A DNA stretch of 9,474 nucleotides, taken from Phycisphaerae bacterium. GTDB lineage: Bacteria > Planctomycetota > Phycisphaerae > UBA1845. The notes beneath the pieces are model-generated. The model searched no databases. It saw nothing but the letters and a program-made list of their open reading frames with translations, and was not told the origin of the DNA. The stretch covers positions 1 to 9,474 of the forward strand of contig BQJS01000183.1 in NCBI GenBank assembly GCA_021604825.1, written 5' to 3'. A program made the position numbers and the translations under genes. Shown in pieces: positions 1-6,647 of this stretch. Each line of letters begins with the position of its first letter. Position 1 is the first letter of the stretch.

Positions 1-83
1 CGGAACTGATCGACCGTCGTCTTGTTCAACTCACCCTCGATCGCGAGGATACACACGTTGTCGCGCATCGTGCTGCTTGTCAT
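1..83 (-). CDS. Partial gene start, possible STAS-domain (anti-anti-sigma-like) protein
   Basis: Only the first 27 codons lie in the window; the gene continues past the left edge. It begins with ATG at 83-81, 39 bases after the stop of the TPR lipoprotein gene, on the same strand, so it may belong to the same operon. A GAGG lies about 10 bases before the ATG, which is a weak, slightly distant ribosome site; an in-frame second ATG is at 68-66. The peptide reads MTSSTMRDNVCILAIEGELN and continues KTTVDQF. The pattern hydrophobic strand, GEL, then a polar helix start is what the N-terminal strand and loop of STAS/SpoIIAA-like proteins look like (known family pattern). The assignment is inference from a very short stretch. 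No function can be asserted beyond this. Confidence 0.45.
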   Translation of the reverse strand, partial: MTSSTMRDNVCILAIEGELNKTTVDQF

Positions 84-122
84 GCCGCTATAACCTCATA
101 CCACTGGCACCTGGCGCCGCAT

Positions 123-1415
123 CTAGGGAATGTTCAACCCCAACGCCACTTCGTTTCCATCGTCATCCGAATCTTCGCCCTGCCCATACGCATCAATGGG
201 AGGTTCAACCGGAACCGTGGCTGACAATCGCTTCAGCGCGGTCCGCGCCCAATGACAATCAGGATCAATCGCCAGCGCCCGCTCATACGACACCCGCGCC
301 TGTGCAAGATCCTTCGACTTCAACGACACCAGCCCCAGAAGGCAGTGGGCTAGCACATCGCGATCGTTCTGCTCGATGAGTTTGTTGAGCGCCCGCCCCG
401 CCGCCGCGTAGTTCTTCTCTCGCATTCTGACGTATGCAGAAATCAACAGAGTTTGCGGGGCGATGGGGGCCAACCGTTCGGCGTTGCTCGCACCACGACG
501 CGCCGAACCCATGTCCCCCGATTTAATTCCGGCTTTGGCCAGAAGTACCCAAGCCGCGTAGTCGTCCGGATCATTCTTGAGTACGTCGCGCAGCGTCATC
601 TTGACCGCTTCGGGCCGATTCAATTCGAGCATGCACTTAGCCACCGCTCGAATAACCGACGGGGCCAACTGATCACCATGCTTGTCGAACAGTGGCTGCA
701 ACACAGTGAGCGCTTCGGCAAACCGATGGGAACGAACAGCCAACAGCGCGTACTCCTCTGCGATCACGGGCGTGTAATGACCCGCCGCCAACACCGCGCG
801 AAATGCCTGTTCAGCCGCATCCTGATCACCCAACCGCAGCGCAATTTCGCCAGAGAGTGCCAGCAGACTTGGGTTGTTGTCGTAGTAGAGCTTCGTCGTT
901 TCGAGCAGACGCAACGCTTCGTTCGACTGATTCATCGCCACGAGGCATTCGGCTTCCGCGATCAGGTAGCTGACCTCGGTGTCATCGATTTCGCGAGCCA
1001 ATCGATAGTCTCGCAGGGCATCGGCGAACCGTTTCATCCGCTCGGCAATCATCGCCCGAACGGACAGCACCTTGGCGTTTTGGTTGTCCAATTCATACGC
1101 ATGTTCAATGGCCCGCTCTGCCGCCTGGATTCGTCCTTGCGACAATCGGCACTCGGCCAGCAACATGAACGCATCGACGTTCTTGGTGTCCCAACCCAGC
1201 GATTCCTCGAGATAACTCACCGCGTCGTCAACAAGTCCATGTTCGAACTGCTGACGGGCCAACTGGAGTTTGATCTTACCGCGTACTTCATTCCAATGCT
1301 GTTCGGCTTGAACGCGGCGATTTTGATGGTTGGCTGTGCATCCAGCACCTGAGACAATCATCGCGCTAGCCGCAACAACCAAAGCCATGTAGATTGTCGG
1401 CTTCGCTCTATTCAT
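123..1415 (-). CDS. TPR-repeat lipoprotein, candidate pilotin
   Basis: 430 residues. The reading frame is open further upstream (to 1712), but that part overlaps the secretin gene and looks like shadow sequence. The chosen ATG at 1415-1413 has GGAGG six bases before it and overlaps the secretin stop by 8 bases (ATGAATAG), which suggests translational coupling. The N-terminus is a short basic region, a hydrophobic stretch (about residues 8-22) and VSGAGC with Cys26, a weak lipobox, so a lipid-anchored periplasmic protein is likely. Residues 46-390 form about ten tetratricopeptide repeats; typical units are seen at about 80-113, 114-147, 183-214, 285-317 and 353-386 (YERALAIDPD). The tail is acidic (DSDDDG). 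Known comparison: PilF/PilW pilotins are TPR lipoproteins that take PilQ to the outer membrane, but with about six repeats and roughly 250 residues. A pilotin role here is inferred from lipidation, TPRs and coupling to the secretin gene. A general TPR scaffold remains possible. Confidence 0.85.
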   Translation of the reverse strand: MNRAKPTIYMALVVAASAMIVSGAGCTANHQNRRVQAEQHWNEVRGKIKLQLARQQFEHGLVDDAVSYLEESLGWDTKNVDAFMLLAECRLSQGRIQAAERAIEHAYELDNQNAKVLSVRAMIAERMKRFADALRDYRLAREIDDTEVSYLIAEAECLVAMNQSNEALRLLETTKLYYDNNPSLLALSGEIALRLGDQDAAEQAFRAVLAAGHYTPVIAEEYALLAVRSHRFAEALTVLQPLFDKHGDQLAPSVIRAVAKCMLELNRPEAVKMTLRDVLKNDPDDYAAWVLLAKAGIKSGDMGSARRGASNAERLAPIAPQTLLISAYVRMREKNYAAAGRALNKLIEQNDRDVLAHCLLGLVSLKSKDLAQARVSYERALAIDPDCHWARTALKRLSATVPVEPPIDAYGQGEDSDDDGNEVALGLNIP

Positions 1416-3357
1416 AGGTTGCCTCCATGACCATTTCTTCCATCTGATTGTCGGCTGGCTCGTATTGATCCGAATCCGGGAGCGCTTCGGGTCGAATGAA
1501 GGGTGGCGCGGGTCGATCGAACATTGGCACCTGCACCCCACGATCGCGCATGATTGCATCGTGGATAAAGCTGCGGGTCGCGGTTCCATCGTCATCCCAA
1601 TCACGCAGACCGCGCAGCTCTTCTTGAAGCTTGATCGCTGACAGCATGCGCGGCGAATGGTGCAGCGCCATTCGCACGTGCCAGAGGGAATCGTCGTAGT
1701 CACCCGCCGCAAAGCACTCCAACGCAGTCTTGTAAGCGTTCTGAGCTAATCGCTCGCGACCGTGCCACATCTGCCCTTCGCGAATTCCGACACGAAGTCG
1801 CTCAATGTCTTCAGCCTGTTCCCAACTTTGGCGGGCATAAGCATCGAAGTCCTTAACGATCTTGACCGTCAACAACACGATGACTTCCTGCCGCGTCATC
1901 GAATCGGAACGCGATTTGAACAACTCACCAACGCCGGGAATGTCTCCCAAGCCTGGCAATTGCGATCGCGTGTCCGAATCGGTCTCGCGGAACAAGCCAC
2001 CGATTAGAATCGTCTGCCCGTCCTGAACAATGACGTTTGTGGTGACTTCCGTTGTCTGCTCGAAAGGTAGGTTGGCTGCGTTGAGTCCACCGGTACTGTC
2101 TTCGGGGTGAAGTTCCATCCGCACGAATCCATCGTTTCCGATGAACGGACGGAAGCGAAGCTGCGTACCGGTCACGAGAAACTCGACCGTTTGAATCGCC
2201 TGCGTTTCTGTTACCGTCGTCGTGATGTATCCATCGCGGCGACCGACAACCACCGAACCCTTTTGCTTGTTGAGGGCCAGCACCTTTGGATTCGCAATCA
2301 CGGTCGTGTCGGTGATCTGCTCGAGTGCCCGCACGAAGACAGCGACGTGATCCTTAATGACACCGATCGACAGTCCGCCGTTGGGCACGTTTCCGGTCAG
2401 ATCCGTCGAGATGTTCGCGTTGAATTGTTCAAAACGATCCGTGGGAAGCGCACCGATGTTGATGTCTTGCACCGCCACCGAAGTCGATCCGAGCAATTCG
2501 AGATCCACGCCGCCGACGGCTGCAAAGTCGATGCCGAGCGCATTGTCGTCGCTGAGTTCGGCGCTAAGAATCGTCGTCTCAATCAACACCTGACGAGGGC
2601 GAATATCGAGCTCACGAATCACTTGGGCGATGCGATCTATGTTTTCCTGGCGATCGTGAACAACGATGTAGTCCGTTGTCGCAAGTGACATCGCGCCGGC
2701 ATTGTCACTGTCGGTGCCAATTCCAGTCTCGGACTCAGCCGACGCTGAAAGTGTTCCAACAGGCGAAAGCAGCGACGAGATTGCCGGTTCAATGTCCACG
2801 GCTCGTGCATAGTTGAGTCGGAACACCCGCGATATCGGTGGGTTTTCCGAAGCGATGATCTCGGCCAACTCGTCTTGGGTGTAGACGTAGATGAAGTTGC
2901 CCTGGGCACGAAACGATGCCTGGTTCATTGCCAGGATCGCATCGAGCGCATCCTCGAACGTGACATTGTGCAGACTGGCGTTGACTGTGCCCTGCACCGA
3001 TGGCGTTGCAATGATGTTGCGATTCGTCTCCAGCGACAGCACCCGCAGCACCGTGTTGAGCGGCAGATCCACGATGTTCAGCGTCACCGTGCCAGACTCA
3101 GACACCGACACTTCAGCCGCCGACACGTCGATGGGCTGAGCAGCCGGGTTGGGCTCCGGATCATCCGTCACCGAACGCCCGCCTGCGGGATCGCTGCCAT
3201 CCGATCCGTCTGCAGCCTGCCTTGATTCCATCAATTTTTTGACGGTTTGGGCAATCGGGTCCTGAGGTTCTTCGGCGCTGACAAGATCGACCATCAAGAT
3301 CGACATGCCAATCACGGTCAGGAATCCGTTCCAAAACCACCGATGTCTTGTTGCCAT
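1408..3357 (-). CDS. pilQ: Type IV pilus / type II secretion secretin (PilQ/GspD family)
   Basis: 649 residues; forms the multimeric outer-membrane channel for the pilus or secreted substrate. The ATG at 3357-3355 has AAGGAG eight bases upstream. Order of parts: signal peptide (about 1-28, ending VSA); acidic Ser/Gly/Asp-rich linker (about 45-88); N0/STN domain (about 88-162, VTLNIVDLPLNTVLRVLS then NIIA); one N1/KH-like domain (about 176-255, RVFRLNYARA, VVHDRQENIDRI) with a low-complexity insertion at 204-224; secretin domain (about 256-503) with the signature GQTILIGGLFRE (447-458), LPGLGDIPGVGELF (467-480) and a final LLTVKI strand. No AMIN domains and only one N1-type domain are seen. 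Beyond the channel there is an unusual extension of about 145 residues (505-649) with a TPR-like helical pair (about 537-575) and an acidic tail. It is the fifth gene of the pilMNOPQ-like run. Pilus versus secretion use cannot be told from sequence alone. Confidence 0.95.
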   Translation of the reverse strand: MATRHRWFWNGFLTVIGMSILMVDLVSAEEPQDPIAQTVKKLMESRQAADGSDGSDPAGGRSVTDDPEPNPAAQPIDVSAAEVSVSESGTVTLNIVDLPLNTVLRVLSLETNRNIIATPSVQGTVNASLHNVTFEDALDAILAMNQASFRAQGNFIYVYTQDELAEIIASENPPISRVFRLNYARAVDIEPAISSLLSPVGTLSASAESETGIGTDSDNAGAMSLATTDYIVVHDRQENIDRIAQVIRELDIRPRQVLIETTILSAELSDDNALGIDFAAVGGVDLELLGSTSVAVQDINIGALPTDRFEQFNANISTDLTGNVPNGGLSIGVIKDHVAVFVRALEQITDTTVIANPKVLALNKQKGSVVVGRRDGYITTTVTETQAIQTVEFLVTGTQLRFRPFIGNDGFVRMELHPEDSTGGLNAANLPFEQTTEVTTNVIVQDGQTILIGGLFRETDSDTRSQLPGLGDIPGVGELFKSRSDSMTRQEVIVLLTVKIVKDFDAYARQSWEQAEDIERLRVGIREGQMWHGRERLAQNAYKTALECFAAGDYDDSLWHVRMALHHSPRMLSAIKLQEELRGLRDWDDDGTATRSFIHDAIMRDRGVQVPMFDRPAPPFIRPEALPDSDQYEPADNQMEEMVMEATYE

Positions 3358-3380
3358 CGGTTCGTCTCCTTACTGAATGT

Positions 3381-3419
3381 TCGCGACGTCCATTCGCGAT
3401 TCGGGGCCAAACCCGCCCC
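3381..3419 (-). other. Two tandem stem-loops between the pilP-like gene and the secretin gene
   Basis: The 69-base gap before the secretin is the longest in the pilM-pilQ run. Read on the minus strand it holds GGGGC/GCCCC (3419-3415 with 3407-3403, 7-base loop) and then TCGCGA/TCGCGA (3399-3394 with 3386-3381, 7-base loop), ending about ten bases before the secretin's AAGGAG. Neither has a U tract, so these do not look like terminators. An RNA processing or stability role is only inference, and short stems occur by chance in DNA of this composition. Confidence 0.35.
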
Positions 3420-3426
3420 TCGGCAC

Positions 3427-3948
3427 TTACGGCATTCGCAACTTGAGTTTCTCCGAGCCCTTACGCAGCACCACGGAGCGCTTGTTTATTCGATCAATCA
3501 CAAATCCAGCAATTTGGTCACCCACATGCACGACAGTTCCAGACACCACCGCCGTCGCTTGCCCGGCTTCATCCTTCCCCGTCAACGTCAACTGCAACTG
3601 AAGCACATCGTCTTCAATCTCCGTATCCCCTTCACCACTCACGATTCCGCTGATGTCCAACCAGTCCATCGCAAACGGGTCGCGTGACAGCGTCTCAACG
3701 ATACGCGGGCGCGGCACGCGTACAACTGGTTTGACGGTCGTCGTCTCGCCTTCCACTGCATCGGGATCAACCGACGCAAGTTCCGTCGTTGGAACACCCG
3801 CAACCGCCTCGTCGGGCCCGCCCCACACCTGCCTGACGATGAGCACCACCAGCACAGCAAACCCCAACAGCAGGATCGCCGACTTCGCGGGCGAGGCCTT
3901 CAGGTTGCTCATCACGACTGCTTTTAGATTTCCGCCAGCGTTGGCCAC
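3427..3948 (-). CDS. PilP/GspC-like inner-membrane alignment protein
   Basis: 173 residues from a GTG start at 3948, 12 bases after the PilO stop, with a GAGAG just before it; an in-frame ATG at 3912 (MSNLKASPAK) is a possible alternative but has no visible ribosome site. One transmembrane helix (about 22-40, SAILLLGFAVLVVLIVRQVW) precedes a Pro/Thr/Val-rich linker (about 45-85), then RDPF at 89-92. The compact beta domain at about 115-173 has the pattern LTLTGKDE, AVVSGTVVHVGDQIAG, VIDRINKRSVVL, as in the homology region of GspC and PilP. In those families this domain binds the secretin N0 domain and links it to the inner-membrane complex. Classical PilP is a lipoprotein; this one is membrane-anchored like GspC. 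The position between pilO and pilQ fits PilP. The family call is by pattern and gene order; sequence similarity is modest. Confidence 0.8.
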   Translation of the reverse strand: MANAGGNLKAVVMSNLKASPAKSAILLLGFAVLVVLIVRQVWGGPDEAVAGVPTTELASVDPDAVEGETTTVKPVVRVPRPRIVETLSRDPFAMDWLDISGIVSGEGDTEIEDDVLQLQLTLTGKDEAGQATAVVSGTVVHVGDQIAGFVIDRINKRSVVLRKGSEKLKLRMP

Positions 3949-3960
3949 GCGCTCTCTCGC

Positions 3961-4491
3961 CTAACTGTTTCTAAAGTAAACATGCAGCGTCATGGTCGAA
4001 ACAAGCTCGTCTGGCACATCGTCATCGGCGCTCAACTCCAAATGATGAATACGGGCCACCCGGGGCAGTCTTTCGACTTTGTCCAGAAACTCGTACACCG
4101 AAGCAAACTTGCCGGTGAATCTGATCTGAATCGGAAGACATCCCAGGTCCTCCTGAACGATCGCCTCTGACGGCGTAACGTTCTTGTCCGCCACGCCCGC
4201 TTCCTGCGCCAATCGATCGACGGCTTCTAGAAATTCACCCAGCTGAACGCGATCGGGAATCGCCGCGTCAAAAGATTCGAGTGCTTTTTGCTTGTCTCGC
4301 GTTGACTCAAACACCCTCCGAGCTCGATCAATGCGTGACCCCAGCAAGCCCAAGTCAGCCTGCACGCTTGCGACGCCCTGCTTGACCGATTTCATGTAGC
4401 GCATGTGCGGCGCCACGACCCCGGCAGCAAAGACTGCCGCGAATGCAATCGTTCCCAAAGCAATATGAATAGGCTTTCCAACTAGCTTCAT
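3961..4491 (-). CDS. pilO: PilO-like inner-membrane alignment protein
   Basis: 176 residues from ATG 4491-4489; the ribosome site is weak (GAGTG about eight bases upstream). The protein has a short cytoplasmic N-terminus, one transmembrane helix (about 9-29), a coiled-coil region (about 35-75) and a C-terminal ferredoxin-like domain (about 105-174). The segment IRFTGKFASVYEFLDKVERL followed by PRVARIHHLEL is the most typical PilO pattern. Known role: PilO pairs with PilN in the inner membrane, and with PilP forms the periplasmic platform between the cytoplasmic motor and the secretin. It follows pilN after a 44-base gap and is followed by the pilP-like gene after 12 bases, so it is almost surely co-transcribed. 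Slightly shorter than many PilO proteins (about 200 residues). GspM is the type II secretion equivalent and cannot be fully excluded. Confidence 0.88.
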   Translation of the reverse strand: MKLVGKPIHIALGTIAFAAVFAAGVVAPHMRYMKSVKQGVASVQADLGLLGSRIDRARRVFESTRDKQKALESFDAAIPDRVQLGEFLEAVDRLAQEAGVADKNVTPSEAIVQEDLGCLPIQIRFTGKFASVYEFLDKVERLPRVARIHHLELSADDDVPDELVSTMTLHVYFRNS

Positions 4492-4503
4492 TGTTTAATC
4501 ACT

Positions 4504-4535
4504 CGAACGCGTGCACATCATTCGGACACGCTTCG
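4504..4535 (-). other. Stem-loop between pilN and pilO
   Basis: Directly after the pilN TGA, the minus strand reads CGAAGCGTG, a 13-base loop, then CACGC(G)TTCG: a 9-base-pair stem with one bulged G. It ends at the weak pilO ribosome site. There is no U tract, so it does not look like a terminator. It could limit access to the pilO site or act in RNA processing; this is inference. Confidence 0.3.
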
Positions 4536-5147
4536 TCATTCAAACACCGGCATCTTGCAATCGACGACAAACTCCACGACTTCCACGCCGTACTCGCTGT
4601 TCGACCGCTCGTACCTCAACTGAACGTCGAAGAACAAAGGCGATCGACTCATCTGGCTGACCAGGCTTCCAATGTCGCGACCTTTTTGCGAGAACCCCGA
4701 AATCTCCAGCCGCGTCAGGTCCGGGGGCGGGTCGATGTCTTTCGGTGCTTCCGCCAACTGTTCCGGCTTAAGCTCGAAACGCAATGACCTATTTAAAACC
4801 ACGCGTCTGATGCTCAACTCTTCAGGCATCAATTGAGCGAGTTCTCGAAAGATCTGCGCCACGGTCACGCCGCCACCCGCATCATCAAGCAAATCCGACT
4901 GATGGGCGCTCACTGAGTGCTTTCGATCCAACTCGTCAAGCCGCTCAACCAGACCGGCTTGGGCGTGGTAGCTTTGACGCAACACCGTCAAATCAGCCCT
5001 CGCAGCCCGGGAGTCGGAGTCGGCTAACACACTGCAGGTAATCAACAATGCCAACACAACAAGCAGCCCAATGACGCGGCTCCGCGACGAGCGGTGCTCG
5101 TGACGAACGTCCAGGTACCACTGCGGTGTAAAATCGACGGACCTCAT
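4536..5147 (-). CDS. pilN: PilN-like inner-membrane alignment protein
   Basis: 203 residues. The ATG at 5147-5145 overlaps the PilM stop in an ATGA, a sign of coupled translation. The cytoplasmic N-terminus MRSVDFTPQWYLDVRHEHRS corresponds to the conserved PilN start (usually INLLP followed by a basic stretch), the peptide known to dock into PilM; here it is divergent (VDFTPQWY). Next come one transmembrane helix (about 25-42), a coiled coil (about 45-85) and a ferredoxin-like periplasmic domain (about 95-200) with LTRLEISGFSQKGRDIGSLV and SPLFFDVQL, typical of PilN. It would form heterodimers with PilO and carry PilM on the cytoplasmic side. The order pilM-pilN-pilO supports the call. GspL C-terminal half is the type II equivalent, but a separate PilM plus PilN is the pilus-type arrangement. 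Confidence 0.9.
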   Translation of the reverse strand: MRSVDFTPQWYLDVRHEHRSSRSRVIGLLVVLALLITCSVLADSDSRAARADLTVLRQSYHAQAGLVERLDELDRKHSVSAHQSDLLDDAGGGVTVAQIFRELAQLMPEELSIRRVVLNRSLRFELKPEQLAEAPKDIDPPPDLTRLEISGFSQKGRDIGSLVSQMSRSPLFFDVQLRYERSNSEYGVEVVEFVVDCKMPVFE

Positions 5148-6232
5148 GACGCCACCTTCTTGCTTGCTTCCAGGCGGTCATCATTCATCGCCAGGCCAAG
5201 CGCCGTCGTCCACTGGGGCAGCCCCGTGCCCGTTTCTGGCGATTCAATAGCCCCTGCGCAGGAACCAGCACTGAAGGCTTTCCCCACGTGTACGGGAAGG
5301 TGTAGCGACTCCGAGGCCAGTTCCGCGACAACCGGATTCGCTGCCTCGCCAGCGAGTGTCAAATGCTCAGGGCGTTCCGCTCGAAATGTCACGGAGTAAT
5401 ACCGCAAGCACAGTGCAATCTCTTTCGCCAATTGCTCGACCACCGATTTGATCGCCGCCTTCGTGGCCTGGGTCGCAGGGTCCGCACTTTGCGTTTCGCT
5501 GCACGCGACGAGTTGTTGCCTTGCCTTGGTCGCGTCAGCAGCCGGTAGCACCAGATCTTTTGCGATCGCAGTGTCGAGGTGCTTTCCACCGATCGGACAA
5601 ACTTTCAAGAAGGCGATGTCGTCACCGCACGAAATCAGAATTCGTGTACTCCATTCTCCAACGTCAACAAATGCGTTGGGAACGTTGGCATCCGAACTGC
5701 GCCGCAAGAATTGCTCGTAGGGGCGAAAGAATGCCATGGCCGACGGTTCAATGCTTGTGACCTGTACGCCCAACTTCATCATCGTTTGGAGTCGCGCCTC
5801 GACGGCATGCTCAGCCGCAGCAAGAACGATCAGCTCTTGTTGGGCATTGGCGTCAGATCCGACAAGACCTGCAGGCAGCGTGCGAATCATGTAATCGTTT
5901 CGCAGATTCACAAATCGCTCTCGGGCTTCAAAAAGCGCAGCCTCCGCCAACTCCGATTCGGGCATCTGGGGCATCCGCATGTTTTTGATTTCGAGCGCAC
6001 GATCAGGGATGCATATCGCAACCTTCCTGCCCACAAAATCTCGTTTGCTAAGGATCGACTTCACTTGATCAAAAACGCGATCCTCGTCATCCATTTCGAC
6101 AGGCGTCACGTCGATTTGCGCATGGGCGATGAGATCAAATCCGCTGCGGGTGCGCTTGAGCTGCACGGCGCGGATAGCGCGCGCACCTATATCCAATCCA
6201 ATCGGACCCGAACTGTAACTCCGGCCTCTCAA
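5144..6232 (-). CDS. pilM: PilM, actin-like cytoplasmic pilus assembly protein
   Basis: 362 residues, a normal length for PilM. The start is TTG at 6232-6230, supported by GAGAGGG seven bases upstream; no ATG or GTG in frame would give a complete first motif. Actin-like ATPase motifs are visible: phosphate-1 IGLDIGARAIRAVQL (11-25), phosphate-2 AFVDVGEWSTRILI (187-200) and an adenosine-type LTLAGEAANP (291-300), where the first Gly of the usual GG pair is Ala. The segment KVAICIPDRALEIKNMRMPQ (70-89) is the typical PilM inner strand and lid region. Known role: a cytoplasmic protein that binds the PilN N-terminus and links the inner-membrane complex to the assembly ATPase. Overlap with pilN (ATGA) shows coupling. 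The C-terminal tail (352-362) is polar and unremarkable. Confidence 0.93.
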   Translation of the reverse strand: MRGRSYSSGPIGLDIGARAIRAVQLKRTRSGFDLIAHAQIDVTPVEMDDEDRVFDQVKSILSKRDFVGRKVAICIPDRALEIKNMRMPQMPESELAEAALFEARERFVNLRNDYMIRTLPAGLVGSDANAQQELIVLAAAEHAVEARLQTMMKLGVQVTSIEPSAMAFFRPYEQFLRRSSDANVPNAFVDVGEWSTRILISCGDDIAFLKVCPIGGKHLDTAIAKDLVLPAADATKARQQLVACSETQSADPATQATKAAIKSVVEQLAKEIALCLRYYSVTFRAERPEHLTLAGEAANPVVAELASESLHLPVHVGKAFSAGSCAGAIESPETGTGLPQWTTALGLAMNDDRLEASKKVAS

Positions 6233-6263
6233 TACAATTCCCTCTCAATCATGCACGCGCTCC
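6229..6263 (-). promoter_or_regulatory. pilM translation start region with a 7-codon leader ORF
   Basis: On the minus strand GGAG (6263-6260), seven bases, then ATG (6252-6250) opens a 7-codon frame encoding MIERELY; its TGA (6231-6229) overlaps the TTG start of pilM (TTGA). The pilM ribosome site GAGAGGG (6246-6240) lies inside this small frame. It could couple translation of pilM to the leader and compensate for the weak TTG start. This may be chance; only conservation would tell. Confidence 0.3.
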
Positions 6264-6279
6264 GTGCTATTGCGGCGCA

Positions 6280-6579
6280 CTATGGGCGTTGCCCCATCGG
6301 TCTGCGTGAACGCCCCACTTTGGTATTATCGGTACCTTGAACCTGGACTTTGAGAGTCTGTGATTTCAGGATCAGGGCGATTTGGGCCAATAATTCGTTG
6401 GATTTGCGGATTTCATTGACCAACTGGAGGCGCTGATTCCCGGCATTGGGAATCTGGGCTTCAGCAACCGGCACCGTCGCTGCCGGCCCCAACCAGACCT
6501 TCACACATGTCGCAATAAGAACTGCCCCAAGAAGAACGCGCAAATATCGCCGACTCTTGCGATGCGTTTGATTTGCCAT
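6280..6579 (-). CDS. Small exported protein at the head of the pilMNOPQ run
   Basis: 99 residues from ATG 6579-6577, with GAGAGG eight bases upstream, a good ribosome site. The N-terminus is strongly basic (about 1-14), followed by a hydrophobic stretch (15-30) and a possible signal peptidase site after AEA (39-41), giving a long signal sequence or, if uncut, a single membrane anchor. The mature part begins QIPNAGNQRLQLVNEIRKSN and continues as a short amphipathic helix (about 47-73), then a beta-like KVQVQG and a basic tail (KVGRSRRPMGQRP). The pattern N-x-QR-x-Q-hydrophobic-x-N/D-E-hydrophobic-R resembles small hypothetical exported proteins that I associate with planctomycetes, but I cannot name a family. 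It lies 47 bases ahead of pilM on the same strand and after the pilin terminator, so it probably starts the assembly operon. A role in pilus assembly is only inferred from position. Confidence 0.75.
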   Translation of the reverse strand: MANQTHRKSRRYLRVLLGAVLIATCVKVWLGPAATVPVAEAQIPNAGNQRLQLVNEIRKSNELLAQIALILKSQTLKVQVQGTDNTKVGRSRRPMGQRP

Positions 6580-6629
6580 GACAAAAACCTCTCACATCAT
6601 GAATGAACCGTGTCCGCACGATGACAGGC

Positions 6630-6647
6630 TTGCTCCGAGGCGAGCAA
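6630..6647. repeat. Perfect inverted repeat upstream of the small exported protein gene
   Basis: TTGCTC, six bases, GAGCAA: a perfect 6-base inverted repeat in the 101-base gap between the pilin terminator and the 99-residue gene, about 50 bases before its ATG. It lies where an operator or promoter for the assembly operon would be expected, but no convincing -35/-10 pair is visible here. Short repeats of this kind can arise by chance. Confidence 0.25.

Noticed and set aside
453..1352. 299-residue plus-strand open frame opposite the TPR gene
   Set aside because: Rich in Arg, His and Gln with no domain pattern; it is the antisense shadow of a clear TPR coding sequence.
1416..1712. Upstream extension of the TPR gene frame (extra 99 residues)
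   Set aside because: It overlaps the secretin C-terminus, has a Cys/Arg-rich shadow composition, and would put the signal sequence inside the protein; the ATG at 1415 has an excellent ribosome site.
5579..6340. 253-residue plus-strand open frame opposite pilM
   Set aside because: Antisense of a well-supported PilM; no recognisable domain.
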